A DNA stretch of 64,000 bases from Glycomyces tritici (GCF_030403505.1 NZ_JAUEMJ010000004.1:372001-436000), one strand, 5' to 3'. Counted from the stretch's first letter, positions 41,360 through 50,147 are shown. Numbers and translations: made by a program. The notes: generated by a model not told the origin, from the letters alone.

Positions 41360-42367
41360 GTGGCAGACCGACCCAGAGCGCTCTTGGCCATGAGCCCTGA
41401 GTTCCTCCATCAGCTCTTCCCCGAGCCGCTCATGCGGCGTCTCGCCGCCGTGCTCGACTTCGACCCCGGTCTCGTCGTCCAGGACTTCGCCGAGCCCGCC
41501 GCGAAGGCGGCGCTCGCGGAGGCGGAGGTCGTCGTCTCCAGTTGGGGTGTGCCGAGGCTGAACGACGACGTGCTGGCCGGGGCGCCGAACCTCAAGGCCG
41601 TGCTGCACGCGGCCGGGACGGTGAAATGGCTTCTCGGCGAGGCCGGCTGGGCGCGGGGCGTGGTCGTCTCGAGTTCGTCGGGGGCGAACGCGCTGCCGGT
41701 CGCGGAGTACACGCTCGCGTCGATCCTCCTGGCGGGCAAGGGCATCTTCCAGCTCCGCGAGGACTTCCGCAAGGAGCGGAGCTTCACGCTCGGCTACATC
41801 CACCCGGATGTGGGCAACTTCGGCCGCACCATCGGCATCGTGAGCGCTTCGAAGATCGGGCGGCGCGTGCTGGAGCTCTTGCGGCCCTTCGATTTCACGG
41901 TGCTGCTGTACGACCCGTTCGTGGACGCGGCGGAGGCGGCGGAGCTGGGCGCGGTGTCGGTCGGGCTCGATGAGCTGGTGGCCCGGGCGGACGTGGTCAG
42001 CGTCCACGCCCCCGACCTGCCCGAGACCGAGCACCTCATCAACGCGGAGCGGTTGGCGCTCATGCGGGAGGGCACGGTGGTGGTCAACACGTCGCGCGGG
42101 CGCCTGGTCGACACGGAGGCGCTCACCGTGGAGCTGCTCAACGGGCGGCTCTCGGCGGTCATCGACGTGACGCATCCGGAGCCGCTGCCGGCGCATTCGC
42201 CGCTCTACGATCTTCCGAACGTCTTCCTGACGCCGCATGTGGCGGGTTCGCACGGCAACGAGCTGTCCCGCATGGGCCTGTTCATGGTCGAGGACGCCGA
42301 GCGGTACGCGGCGGGCGAGCCGCTGCTGCACCGCGTGGATGCCGAGACGTTGTGGAGGCAGGCGTGA
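41360..42367 (+). CDS. D-isomer specific 2-hydroxyacid dehydrogenase
   Basis: A 335-residue NAD(P)-dependent dehydrogenase. The catalytic triad is visible: Arg in VVNTSRGRLVDTEAL, Glu in VTHPEPLPAHSPL and His in FLTPHVAGSHGNEL. The dinucleotide loop is RTIGIVSASKIGRRVLELL, a variant of GxGxxG with Ser in the second position, as in some sugar-acid dehydrogenases. It probably reduces or oxidises a 2-keto/2-hydroxy acid released from uronate breakdown, given its place between the lyase and importer genes. The start is GTG 41360, with AGGACC upstream. The shared 16-bp motif suggests joint control. Confidence 0.88.
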   Translation: MADRPRALLAMSPEFLHQLFPEPLMRRLAAVLDFDPGLVVQDFAEPAAKAALAEAEVVVSSWGVPRLNDDVLAGAPNLKAVLHAAGTVKWLLGEAGWARGVVVSSSSGANALPVAEYTLASILLAGKGIFQLREDFRKERSFTLGYIHPDVGNFGRTIGIVSASKIGRRVLELLRPFDFTVLLYDPFVDAAEAAELGAVSVGLDELVARADVVSVHAPDLPETEHLINAERLALMREGTVVVNTSRGRLVDTEALTVELLNGRLSAVIDVTHPEPLPAHSPLYDLPNVFLTPHVAGSHGNELSRMGLFMVEDAERYAAGEPLLHRVDAETLWRQA

Positions 42368-42378
42368 TGCGGCGAAGA

Positions 42379-42394
42379 TAGAAACCGATATCTA
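42379..42394. promoter_or_regulatory. 16-bp motif TAGAAACCGATATCTA, copy 2
   Basis: Identical to copy 1 in all 16 bases (AGATAGAAACCGATATCTAA here), 12 bp after the dehydrogenase stop codon and about 130 bp upstream of the importer promoter. Confidence 0.6.
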
Positions 42395-42525
42395 ATCGTT
42401 TTCCGGTCGAACCGACGACAGGAAAGCGCCTGCGGCTTTGGCAACGAATTGGCATCATGCTGGGAATACGTTGCGCCGCAATCGAAAACCACTCGCCGGG
42501 AGCCGAGAATCCGCAACGCGAATCA

Positions 42526-42559
42526 TTGACTGATTTCCATCTCTGGTGATAGCGTTATC
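42526..42559 (+). promoter_or_regulatory. importer operon promoter with LacI-type operator over the -10
   Basis: TTGACT (42526-42531) and TAGCGT (42550-42555) are separated by 18 bp. The 12-bp pseudopalindrome GATAGCGTTATC (42548-42559) covers the -10, an ideal repressor position. Confidence 0.68.
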
Positions 42560-42646
42560 TCCCCGGCGACCTGGTGCGGCACCCGGCAGGACTCCCGCAC
42601 CGACTGCCGAATTAACCTTCACGGCAGCCTCATCCCTCACCCCTGT

Positions 42647-42658
42647 ATCAACGTTGAT
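42647..42658. promoter_or_regulatory. palindrome ATCAACGTTGAT before the binding-protein gene
   Basis: A perfect 12-bp palindrome with the AACGTT core seen in the other LacI-type sites, immediately before the AAGGAGG ribosome site. It may be a second, downstream operator. Confidence 0.5.
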
Positions 42659-42673
42659 CTAAGGAGGCCCCTC

Positions 42674-44341
42674 ATGGCCGAACTCTCTCGCCGCAAGCTC
42701 CTCGGCGCGGCCGGCGCCGCCGCCGCAGCCACCGCGCTCGGCTCGACCGCCGCCTGCTCCGGCAGCGCCGGAGGCGGCGCCACGGGCGGCGACTACGACA
42801 TGCCGACGTTCCAGCCGGCCCCGGACCTGGACGTCCAGCCGTACTACTCGACCGAGACGCCCGGCATGGAGAACGTCTACACCGAGTACCCGAAGACCTA
42901 CTTCAAGTCGGTCGAGCGCGAACCCGGCTCCGGCGGCACGGTCACCAGCTTCCAGCTCACCTGGGGCGACCCCTCCAAGCCCCTGGACGAGAACCCGTAC
43001 TGGCAGGAGCTCAACGAGCGCCTCGGCGTCAGCTTCGAGCCGCAGTTCGTCCCCCAGCCGGTGTTCGACCAGAAGTTCGCGACCATGCTCGCCTCCGGCG
43101 ACGTCCCCGACCTGGTCTTCGTCAACGACCAGTCCGCGGTGAACCTGCAGGGCATCCGCGACGGCGCGTTCGCCGACCTCTCCGAGGCCCTCTCGGGCGA
43201 CAACATCCTCAAGTGGCCCAACCTGGCCGCCCGCAAAGAGGAGATCTGGCAGGCCAGCCTGAAGGACGGCCGCATCTACCAGATCCCCTCGATCGTCTGG
43301 AACCTCACGAACCTCCCGACGATGCGCACCGACCTGGTCGACCAGACCTCGATCGGCCGCGCCCCCAAGGACGCCGACGAGCTGTTCACCATGCTCAAGG
43401 AGGTCTCGGCGCTCGGATCGGGCCCCGGCGGCCAGAAGGTCTACGGGCTCAACAAGTTCGACGCCCACCCCGGGACCGTCTCGATGTTCCAGCGCCTGTT
43501 CAAGACCGGCCCCGAATGGCAGCTGAACGGCGACGGCGACCTGGTCCACATGGTCCAGACCGAGAACTACAAGATGATGCTCGAGTGGCTCGCCCGCGCC
43601 TGGGCCGAGGGCATCTTCGACCCGGTCTCCATGTCCCCCACGCCGACCGACATCGTCTCCGGCGCGGCCCTGCGCTACGACCCGGTCGGCGGGGCCATCG
43701 GCGCGACCGGCCTGTCCCAGTGGGAGGCCGACCTCCCGGGCGCGACGTACGACTTCTTCGACATGCCCGGCTTCGACGGCTCCGCGCAGCTCGTCGTCCG
43801 CAACATCCCCTACGGCAAGTCGACCTGCGTGTCCGCCAAGGCCGCCGAGGACGAGGACCGGCTCACCGAGATCCTCAACGTCCTCGACTACTTCTCGGCC
43901 CCGTTCGGCTCCGAAGAGGCCCTGTTCGTCGCCTCCGGCCAGCCCGGGCGCCACTACGAGTTCGACGAGTTCGGCATGCCCGTCACGAACATGGACAACA
44001 TCACCGAGCTCGGCGTGCAGTACGTCGGCCTCACCTCCGGCGACAACTCGTACCGCCTCCACCCGAAGGCGGCCCCGTGGGCCGACTCGTTCGTCGCGGT
44101 CATGGAGGCCCTGGCCCAGAACTCGATCGCGCGCCCCCTCGAAGGGCTCGAATCCGCCTCGCAGACCTTCGTCACCAAAGGCGCGCAGCTCAAGCAGTTG
44201 TGGACCGACTTCGAGACCGGCGTCATCACCGGCCGCGAGAGCGTCGACGACCTCGAGTCCTTCGTCTCCAACTACATGGCCCAAGGGGGCACGCAGGTCA
44301 AGGACGAGTACACCCAGGCGCTCAAGGACGCGGGCAAGTGA
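42674..44341 (+). CDS. Lpl/Ytc-type extracellular solute-binding lipoprotein
   Basis: A 555-residue ABC importer binding protein. A twin-arginine lipoprotein signal (SRRKLLGAAGAAAAATALG, lipobox ending at Cys28) anchors it outside the membrane. The mature part has the long LplA/YtcQ-like sequence (ENPYWQELNERLGVSFEPQFV, FATMLASGDVPDLVFVN, DVP and GIFDP blocks). In Bacillus this subfamily takes up unsaturated rhamnogalacturonan or other plant-derived oligosaccharides. Perfect AAGGAGG precedes the ATG. The permease gene overlaps its stop by 4 nt. Confidence 0.9.
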   Translation: MAELSRRKLLGAAGAAAAATALGSTAACSGSAGGGATGGDYDMPTFQPAPDLDVQPYYSTETPGMENVYTEYPKTYFKSVEREPGSGGTVTSFQLTWGDPSKPLDENPYWQELNERLGVSFEPQFVPQPVFDQKFATMLASGDVPDLVFVNDQSAVNLQGIRDGAFADLSEALSGDNILKWPNLAARKEEIWQASLKDGRIYQIPSIVWNLTNLPTMRTDLVDQTSIGRAPKDADELFTMLKEVSALGSGPGGQKVYGLNKFDAHPGTVSMFQRLFKTGPEWQLNGDGDLVHMVQTENYKMMLEWLARAWAEGIFDPVSMSPTPTDIVSGAALRYDPVGGAIGATGLSQWEADLPGATYDFFDMPGFDGSAQLVVRNIPYGKSTCVSAKAAEDEDRLTEILNVLDYFSAPFGSEEALFVASGQPGRHYEFDEFGMPVTNMDNITELGVQYVGLTSGDNSYRLHPKAAPWADSFVAVMEALAQNSIARPLEGLESASQTFVTKGAQLKQLWTDFETGVITGRESVDDLESFVSNYMAQGGTQVKDEYTQALKDAGK

Positions 44342-45324
44342 GCGTGAACACCACGGACGCCGGCCCCGGGACCCGCACTGAGCGGGCCCCGGGGCCGTCC
44401 GCGCCCGCCGCCGCACCGCGCACCCTCACACTGCGCCAGCGGATCTGGCGTGAACGCTGGTCGTACACGTTCATCATCCCCGGCGCCGCGTTCTTCCTGG
44501 TCTTCATGTACGTGCCCATGGCGGGCAACGTCGTCGCGTTCCAGGACTACTCGCCGTTCCGCGGCATCGAGGGCTCGCCCTGGGTCGGCCTCGCGAACTT
44601 CACCGCGATCTGGACCGACCCCGAGATCCTCACCGCCCTGCAGAACACGCTCATCATCGCGTTCCTGCAGCTGGCCTTCGCGTTCCCGGCCCCGATCGCC
44701 CTCGCGCTCCTGCTGCAATCGCTCCTGTCGGAGAAGGTCAAACGGCTGGTGCAGACCATCGTCTACCTGCCGAACTTCCTCTCCTGGGTCATCGTCATCT
44801 CGGTGTGGCAGCAGGTCGTCGGCGGCGGCGGACTCGTCGCCGGCATCCTCGACGGGTTCGGCATGCCCGGCTTCGACATGATGACCGACGCCGACAACTT
44901 CAAGTTCCTCGTCGTCGCCCAGAACATCTGGAAGGACGCCGGCTGGGGCACCATCATCTTCTTCGCCGCCATCGCCGGCATCCCCTCCGAGCGGTACGAG
45001 GCGGCGGCCATCGACGGCGCCTCCGGCTGGCAGCGCACCTGGCACATCACCCTGCCCGCGCTCGTCCCGGTCGCCACCCTCCTGCTCATCCTCAACATCG
45101 GCTCGATCCTCACCGTCGGCTTCGAGCAGCTCCTGCTCCAGCAGCCCATGGTCGGCGCCGAAGCCGCGCAAGTGCTCGACACCTTCGTCTACTTCCGGGG
45201 CGTGCTCGGCGGCCAATGGGGCATCGCCACCGCCGCGGGCCTGCTCAAGGGCATCATCGGCACCGTCCTGGTCCTGTCGGCCAACAAGCTCGCCAAGAAG
45301 ATGGGCGGAGAGGGGATCTTCTGA
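44338..45324 (+). CDS. ABC sugar importer permease 1 (LplB/YteP type)
   Basis: A 328-residue permease with six TM helices. The N-terminal 40 residues are cytoplasmic. The EAA loop that contacts the ATPase is GIPSERYEAAAIDGASGWQRTWHITLPAL. It is translationally coupled to the binding-protein gene (GTGA overlap) and to permease 2 (TGATG overlap). Another in-frame GTG at 44344 is possible. Residues EGSPWVGLANFTAIW are typical of LplB/YteP permeases, so import of oligosaccharides is inferred. Confidence 0.9.
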   Translation: MSVNTTDAGPGTRTERAPGPSAPAAAPRTLTLRQRIWRERWSYTFIIPGAAFFLVFMYVPMAGNVVAFQDYSPFRGIEGSPWVGLANFTAIWTDPEILTALQNTLIIAFLQLAFAFPAPIALALLLQSLLSEKVKRLVQTIVYLPNFLSWVIVISVWQQVVGGGGLVAGILDGFGMPGFDMMTDADNFKFLVVAQNIWKDAGWGTIIFFAAIAGIPSERYEAAAIDGASGWQRTWHITLPALVPVATLLLILNIGSILTVGFEQLLLQQPMVGAEAAQVLDTFVYFRGVLGGQWGIATAAGLLKGIIGTVLVLSANKLAKKMGGEGIF

Positions 45325-46217
45325 TGGGTACCGCAACCGCCAGCCGTCCACCATGGATGAACCCGCCCTCGGTGGGGGTCAGGGCGATCAAGGCGATCGT
45401 CATCGTCTGCATCGTCATCACCATGATCTACCCGCTGCTCTACGTCATCGCGATGAGCTTCGCCGCCCCCGAGCAGGCGCGGGCGGGCGTGGTCTTCCCG
45501 ACCGAGTACTCGCTCGACGCCTACCGGGCGATCTTCAACGGCGGCACCGTCACCCGGGGCCTGTCCAACTCGCTGTTCATCACCGTGGTCGGCACGATCC
45601 TGTCGCTCGCGGCGACCTCGATGCTCGCCTGGGGCCTGGCCCGCACCCGCCAAGTGCCCGGCGCGAAAGCCGTGCTCATCGGCATCCTCGCGACCATGTT
45701 CTTCAGCGCCGGCATCATCCCCAACTTCATGCTCATCAAGTACCTCGGGCTCCTCGACTCCACCTGGTCCCTGATCATCCCCGGCCTCATCTCGGCCTTC
45801 AACATGATCGTCATCAGGAACTTCTTCCAAGGACTCCCCGAGGAACTCATCGAAGCGGCCCGCATCGACGGCGCCGGCGAATGGCGGATCTTCCTCCAGA
45901 TCGTCCTGCCCCTGTCGAAGCCCGTGCTCGCCGTGATGGGCCTGTTCTACGCCGTCGGCTACTGGAACACCTACTTCAACGCGCTGCTGTACATCAACGA
46001 CTCCGAGAAGTGGCCCATCCAGGTCGTGCTCCAGCAGTACGTCCTCGCCGGCGTCGCCATCCCCGGAGCGACCGTCACCCCCGACGCCCCGCCCCCGCCC
46101 GGCGTCACCCTCCAGATGGCCGTCATCGTCCTCGCCACCGTGCCGATCCTCATCGTCTACCCGTTCCTCCAGCGCTACTTCACCTCCGGCGTCCTCACCG
46201 GCGCCATCAAAGGCTGA
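45324..46217 (+). CDS. ABC sugar importer permease 2 (LplC/YtcP type)
   Basis: A 297-residue partner permease with six TM helices. The EAA loop reads GLPEELIEAARIDGAGEWRIFLQIVLPL. TMFFSAGIIPNFMLIKYLGL and the C-terminal RYFTSGVLTGAIKG are typical of the LplC/YtcP family. The start overlaps the permease 1 stop by one base, and GGAGAGGGG lies upstream. No ATPase gene follows, so a shared MsiK/MsmX-like ATPase encoded elsewhere must power it. Confidence 0.91.
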   Translation: MGTATASRPPWMNPPSVGVRAIKAIVIVCIVITMIYPLLYVIAMSFAAPEQARAGVVFPTEYSLDAYRAIFNGGTVTRGLSNSLFITVVGTILSLAATSMLAWGLARTRQVPGAKAVLIGILATMFFSAGIIPNFMLIKYLGLLDSTWSLIIPGLISAFNMIVIRNFFQGLPEELIEAARIDGAGEWRIFLQIVLPLSKPVLAVMGLFYAVGYWNTYFNALLYINDSEKWPIQVVLQQYVLAGVAIPGATVTPDAPPPPGVTLQMAVIVLATVPILIVYPFLQRYFTSGVLTGAIKG

Positions 46218-46244
46218 ATCCGAGGGTCAAGACACAACTGAATA

Positions 46245-46280
46245 CCGGGCCGGTCACCGCATTCGCGGCGACCGGCCCGG
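46245..46280. terminator. importer operon terminator
   Basis: An 11-bp outer stem CCGGGCCGGTC/GACCGGCCCGG continues through ACCGC/GCGGC around ATTC, 28 bp after the permease stop. Confidence 0.82.
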
Positions 46281-46449
46281 CCCCTTCACGCGACACGCCA
46301 CGGCGGACTGTCTGGTTTTTGTAGGATTCCGCAGACCGCCCGCTGCAACGTCGCGCTCCTGTCGCTTACGAAGCAGCCGTGGCCAAGTGACCTCGTGCAG
46401 ATCCCACAACCGCCACGCGCCCAACGCCGGATGGTCACTGCAGGTGCGC

Positions 46450-46478
46450 TTGACTTCACCCAAAGTGATGAATAGATT
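46450..46478 (+). promoter_or_regulatory. promoter of the Rv3235-family gene
   Basis: TTGACT (46450-46455), 17 bp, TAGATT (46473-46478). This places an in-frame ATG at 46468 inside the promoter and supports the start at 46522. Confidence 0.65.
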
Positions 46479-46521
46479 CTCCTTCGAAACCGAGACCCGC
46501 CATCGATTTCCTGGAGAGACC

Positions 46522-46896
46522 ATGAAGTGCCGCAATGACTTCAGCGACCTGCCGAACCGATTCCCGCCCCGCCAGGCCGTCTCGTACTCGACCTTCTTCC
46601 TGAACGTCCTCACCGGACGCAAATCCGCCGCCGAAGCCCGCCTCTTCGCCACCGACGCCGGATGGCAGGCCTTCACCAGAGTCAGGCGCCGCGTCCCCAC
46701 CAGGTTCCGCCGGGTCCGGGTCGTCCGCGCCGACTTCCCCACCCGGGAATCGGCCGAGATCGTCGCCATGGTCGAGAACGGCCCCGCCCACCAGGCCATG
46801 ACCCTCACCTTCCGGGCGACCCGGCACGGCTGGCGGCTCGACCACTGCGACCTCATCCACGCCAACGGCCGCCCCCGCCGCACGCACCAGCGCTGA
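46522..46896 (+). CDS. Rv3235 family protein
   Basis: A 124-residue basic protein resembling the Rv3235 family (DUF6459) of actinobacteria. The middle AVSYSTFFLNVLTGRKSAAEARLFATDAGWQAF matches the helical 'AL..VLAG.R...QL......' start of that family, and VRADFPTRESAEIVAMVENGPAHQAMTLTF plus GWRLDHCDLIH match its strands. The function is unknown; in other genomes the gene lies near secA/division genes. GGAGAG precedes the ATG by 3-5 nt. It interrupts the polysaccharide cluster but has its own promoter and terminator. Confidence 0.7.
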   Translation: MKCRNDFSDLPNRFPPRQAVSYSTFFLNVLTGRKSAAEARLFATDAGWQAFTRVRRRVPTRFRRVRVVRADFPTRESAEIVAMVENGPAHQAMTLTFRATRHGWRLDHCDLIHANGRPRRTHQR

Positions 46897-46906
46897 GAAC
46901 CGGCGG

Positions 46907-46939
46907 CGAGGCCCCCGGCGCCGCGCGCCGGGGGCCTCG
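46907..46939. terminator. bidirectional terminator
   Basis: A perfect 14-bp stem (CGAGGCCCCCGGCG and its complement) around CCGCG, between the Rv3235-family gene and the convergent DUF2786 gene. Confidence 0.85.
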
Positions 46940-46952
46940 TCGCGGTGTCCGT

Positions 46953-48194
46953 TCAGCGGCGGGTGATCGGTTCCGGGGCGGTCAGGCGGGCGGCGTCGGC
47001 CGCGGCCAGGCCCGCGAGGTGCCCCTCGTAGTTCGTGATCCGGGTGGAGCGCCCGAACTTCAAGCGGGGGAAGAGCTCCTCCGTGCGGGAGTCCACGCGC
47101 TGGTCGCGTTGGCGCATCACGGGAACGAGGTCGGTGCCGGTCTCCTCCGCGTACTCGCGCTCGGTGTCGGCGGCCGACTCGCGGAGGCGCTCGCCGATGC
47201 GCATGGCGAAGGACGCCAGGAACGACTGGCGGAACGAGCGGGTCTGGGACTTCCCGCGCTTGGCCGATACGGAGCCGACCCGGGTCATCGCCGAAGTCGC
47301 CTGCACCAGCAGGGAGTTGAAGAGCAGCTCGACTGAGCGCAGGTCCGCGCGGTCGCCGATGAGCGTGGTGAAACCCCCGTCGGGCCAGTACACCGAACGG
47401 CAGTGGTTGGCGTCGGCGATCTGCGCCAGCAGCTCCGACTTGGGCTGCTCGTACGGGCGCTCGATGATCACGCGCAGCGCCTCGGGGTCCCGCTTCCCGT
47501 GCCCCGCTTCGGCAAGGAGCGCCTCGTTGATGCTGTGGCGGGCGATGAGCTGCTGCGCCTTGGCCGTGAACGCCTCGGCCTCCGCGTCGGAGTCCGTCGA
47601 CTCCGCCTTCGCCAGCAGCGCCCGGATCTTCTCGTAGATGCGCGAGGACTCCGCCACGCCCAGGCCGTGCGTGATGAGCAGGTCGCCCGGCAGCGGCTCG
47701 ACCTTCGGGATCTTCGGGAGTCCACTGAGGAAGTCGAGCGCCTCCAGGACCGCGCCCCACAGGACGATCCGGTCCCACCGGCCCAGGCCCGCACTCGCCT
47801 TGGCGACACCCGCGAACGGGGCGATCGCGGCGAGCTCCTCCCGCTGCACGTTCCAGCGGTCGCTCAACTGCAGGTCCCGGTACCGCGCCAGCTGGCCGCG
47901 CATCATCACCGCGCCCGCCTGCACCGCCTCAGGACTCAGGGACTTCCGCAAGGCGCTCAAGGCCTCCCGCGGCATCCAGCCCCACTCCCACGCGCGCAGG
48001 GCCGCATCGGAGCCGAGTTCGTCGAAGACCCCGGCGAGCGCCCCCGGCCAGCCCGCCGCATCCGAGCCGCCCTCCAGGTCGGAGGCGGCGTCGACCCAGT
48101 CGAGGCGCAGACTCCGGGCCCGCTGGAGGACGCCGAGCACCGCATAGCGGGCGCGTCCCTCGAGCGGCAGCCCGTCGAGCTCGTCCTGTTGCAC
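46953..48194 (-). CDS. DUF2786 domain protein
   Basis: A 413-residue protein. The DUF2786 segment, IYEKIRALLAKAESTDSDAEAEAFTAKAQQLIARHSI, is near residues 200-236. It is followed by the region usually found with it (SELLAQIADANHCRSVYWPD, then SVELLFNSLLVQATSAM). DUF2786 proteins occur in actinobacteria, phages and plasmids, and the C-terminal part resembles a zinc-metalloprotease-like or DNA-processing domain in some relatives; no function is assigned. The GTG at 48194 was chosen with GGGGGA just upstream and TACAGT (a likely -10) at 48247-48242, excluding earlier in-frame TTG codons. Confidence 0.78.
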   Translation of the reverse strand: MQQDELDGLPLEGRARYAVLGVLQRARSLRLDWVDAASDLEGGSDAAGWPGALAGVFDELGSDAALRAWEWGWMPREALSALRKSLSPEAVQAGAVMMRGQLARYRDLQLSDRWNVQREELAAIAPFAGVAKASAGLGRWDRIVLWGAVLEALDFLSGLPKIPKVEPLPGDLLITHGLGVAESSRIYEKIRALLAKAESTDSDAEAEAFTAKAQQLIARHSINEALLAEAGHGKRDPEALRVIIERPYEQPKSELLAQIADANHCRSVYWPDGGFTTLIGDRADLRSVELLFNSLLVQATSAMTRVGSVSAKRGKSQTRSFRQSFLASFAMRIGERLRESAADTEREYAEETGTDLVPVMRQRDQRVDSRTEELFPRLKFGRSTRITNYEGHLAGLAAADAARLTAPEPITRR

Positions 48195-48305
48195 CGTTCC
48201 CCCGATCCCGCGGACGCGGCAGCCCCGCGAACACTCCTGCGACTGTATCAACGTCGCAGGTCACGGGGCCAGTACTGCGGTTCGGGTCGGGCGTGACAGG
48301 GAAGA

Positions 48306-48336
48306 CACCCCGCGCGGGGCGAAGCCGCGCGGGGTG
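48306..48336. terminator. pectate lyase gene terminator
   Basis: CACCCCGCGCGG/CCGCGCGGGGTG stem with a 7-nt loop, 10 bp beyond the stop codon at 48346. Confidence 0.8.
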
Positions 48337-48345
48337 TGCCGGGGG

Positions 48346-49896
48346 TCAGGCGTAGGCCTCGAATTCGGCGACGCGGGGCGTGCCGCTCGCACTGGTGATG
48401 ACGAAGTTGATCTTGGTCGTGGAGACGGCGGTGAAGGTGATCACGCCCGCCCCGGTGCCGGAGGCGAGGACGGCGCCGGTCGCGTTGTTCACGACCTGCC
48501 AGTTGTCGATGTTGCCTTCGCTGCCTGCGGCTTCGCGGATGTTGACCGTGTCGATGGTCTGCGCGGAGCCCCATTTGACGGAGACGCGGCCGGTGGTGCC
48601 GGAGGGCGACCAGTAGGTGCTCATGCTGCCGTCGACGACGTTGCCGAAGCTCGTGCCGCTGGCCTTGCTGGAGCCGTCGGCGCCGGCGCCGATGGCGAGG
48701 TTGGCGCCGCCGGGCGGGTTGGTCGTGCCGGGGTCGGTCGGGCCGGTGGTCGGGCTGGTGGTGGGGGTCGTCGGGTTCTGGGACGGGGTCTGCGCGTTGC
48801 AGCTGCCGTCGGAGACCTGGTTGCCCTTGTTCGCGCCGGCGGTCTTGGCCACGATCTGCGGGACGCAGGAGGCGTTGTCGAGCGCGTAGCCGTAGGGGAT
48901 GCTCACCGTGGTGGTGGAGGCCATGGCGGGGCCGGCGGGGTAGTTCTCGCTGCCCTGGCTGGACCAGGTCACGTTGTCGAGGATGTTGCCGCTGGTCTGC
49001 CAGGTGCCGCGCTCGTCGGTGTAGAAGGTGCCGAGCACGTCCTTCGAGTCCTCGAAGTAGTTGTTGTCCACTTTGGCCTTGCCGCCGGCGCGGGAGTTGA
49101 TGCCCGACTCGACGATGCCGACGTAGTGGTTGTTGTAGACGTGGGCGGTGCCGCCGCGCAGCAGGGGCACGCGCGAGTTGAGGTTCTGGTAGAGGTTGTG
49201 GTGGTAGGAGATGAAGCTGTTCGACGTGTCGGTCTCGCTGGAGCCGATCAGGCCGCCGCGCTCGGAGTTGCGCAGAATGCTGTAGGAGAGCGTGACGTAC
49301 TTGGTGTCGTCCTTCATGTCGAAGAGGCCGTCGTAGCCTTCGGCCTCACCGCCTGAGGCCTCGAGGGTGAGGTGGTCGGCCCAGACGTTGCGCACGCCGG
49401 ACTCCATGCCGATGGCGTCGCCGCCGTTGGAGGTGGGCGAGCCGGACTTCTTGACGTTCTTGATCGTCAGGTTCTGCAGGATGATGTTGCTGGATGACCG
49501 GATGTGGATGCCGATCTGGTCGAACACGGCGCCGGAGCCGACGCCGACGATGGTGACGTTGCTGACCTCCTTGAGGTCGATGAGGGTGGCGCCGACGTCG
49601 CAGCTGCTGCCGGAGACGTCACTGGTGTTGCCGTGGTTGATGGTGCCCTCGACCTGGATGGTGATCGGGGTGCTGGCGCTGGCCCGGTTGCACAGGGCCT
49701 GGTTGATCTGCGTGCCGGTGGTGGCCTTGACCGTGGCGCCGCCGGCGCCGCCGGTGGTGCCGCCGTTCTGGGTGGCGTAGCCGGTTACGCCGCCGGTTGC
49801 CGCCGAGGCGTGGGTGATCGACAGGGCGACGCCTGCGGCGACCACGGCCGCGGTGGCGATCACCGCGGCGATACTTCGGGTGACGGTTCTTCTCAT
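48346..49896 (-). CDS. secreted PL1 pectate lyase with galactose-binding-like C-terminal domain
   Basis: A 516-residue exported enzyme that cleaves polygalacturonate by beta-elimination with calcium. The signal peptide ends near ASAATGG. The parallel beta-helix carries NVWADHLTLEASGG (Ca2+ region) and ISYHHNLYQNLNSRVPLLRGGTAHVYNN, whose Arg in SRVPLLRGG is the catalytic base of PL1. A Thr/Pro linker (TPSQNPTTPTTSPTTGPTDP) joins a ~130-residue F5/8 type C-like carbohydrate-binding domain. GAAGGAG precedes the ATG. A LacI-type palindrome lies 52 bp upstream. Confidence 0.92.
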   Translation of the reverse strand: MRRTVTRSIAAVIATAAVVAAGVALSITHASAATGGVTGYATQNGGTTGGAGGATVKATTGTQINQALCNRASASTPITIQVEGTINHGNTSDVSGSSCDVGATLIDLKEVSNVTIVGVGSGAVFDQIGIHIRSSSNIILQNLTIKNVKKSGSPTSNGGDAIGMESGVRNVWADHLTLEASGGEAEGYDGLFDMKDDTKYVTLSYSILRNSERGGLIGSSETDTSNSFISYHHNLYQNLNSRVPLLRGGTAHVYNNHYVGIVESGINSRAGGKAKVDNNYFEDSKDVLGTFYTDERGTWQTSGNILDNVTWSSQGSENYPAGPAMASTTTVSIPYGYALDNASCVPQIVAKTAGANKGNQVSDGSCNAQTPSQNPTTPTTSPTTGPTDPGTTNPPGGANLAIGAGADGSSKASGTSFGNVVDGSMSTYWSPSGTTGRVSVKWGSAQTIDTVNIREAAGSEGNIDNWQVVNNATGAVLASGTGAGVITFTAVSTTKINFVITSASGTPRVAEFEAYA

Positions 49897-49947
49897 CTGG
49901 TGGTTGCTCCTTCGCGAAGGATAGATCGATAGATGTCAATGAGTGTA

Positions 49948-49963
49948 GGGAAAGGGCTTTCCC
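49948..49963. promoter_or_regulatory. palindrome GGGAAAGGGCTTTCCC upstream of the pectate lyase gene
   Basis: Seven-base arms GGGAAAG and CTTTCCC around GG. The form matches actinobacterial LacI-family operators (GGGAAAGCGCTTTCCC type). TTGACA follows on the minus strand at 49939-49934. Confidence 0.6.
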
Positions 49964-50037
49964 AGGGTCAAGACCTACCGTGCAACCGATTGCAGAAACT
50001 TTCTCCATCAGTGATGAACCCGTCTCCGACGCGCGGC

Positions 50038-50064
50038 GGCCCCGGCTCCTGGGGAGCCGGGGCC
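50038..50064. terminator. GH59 gene terminator
   Basis: GGCCCCGGCTCC/GGAGCCGGGGCC, a perfect 12-bp stem with a 3-nt loop, about 84 bp after the stop codon at 50148, flanked by further pairing GCGCGGC/GCGC. Confidence 0.75.
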
Positions 50065-50147
50065 GCGCTTCGCGAGTGGAGTGCCGCTGCCGGACCGTTC
50101 CACGCCGGTGTCGTTGCCGGCGCAGTCGACCGGGCTCGTGGACGCCG

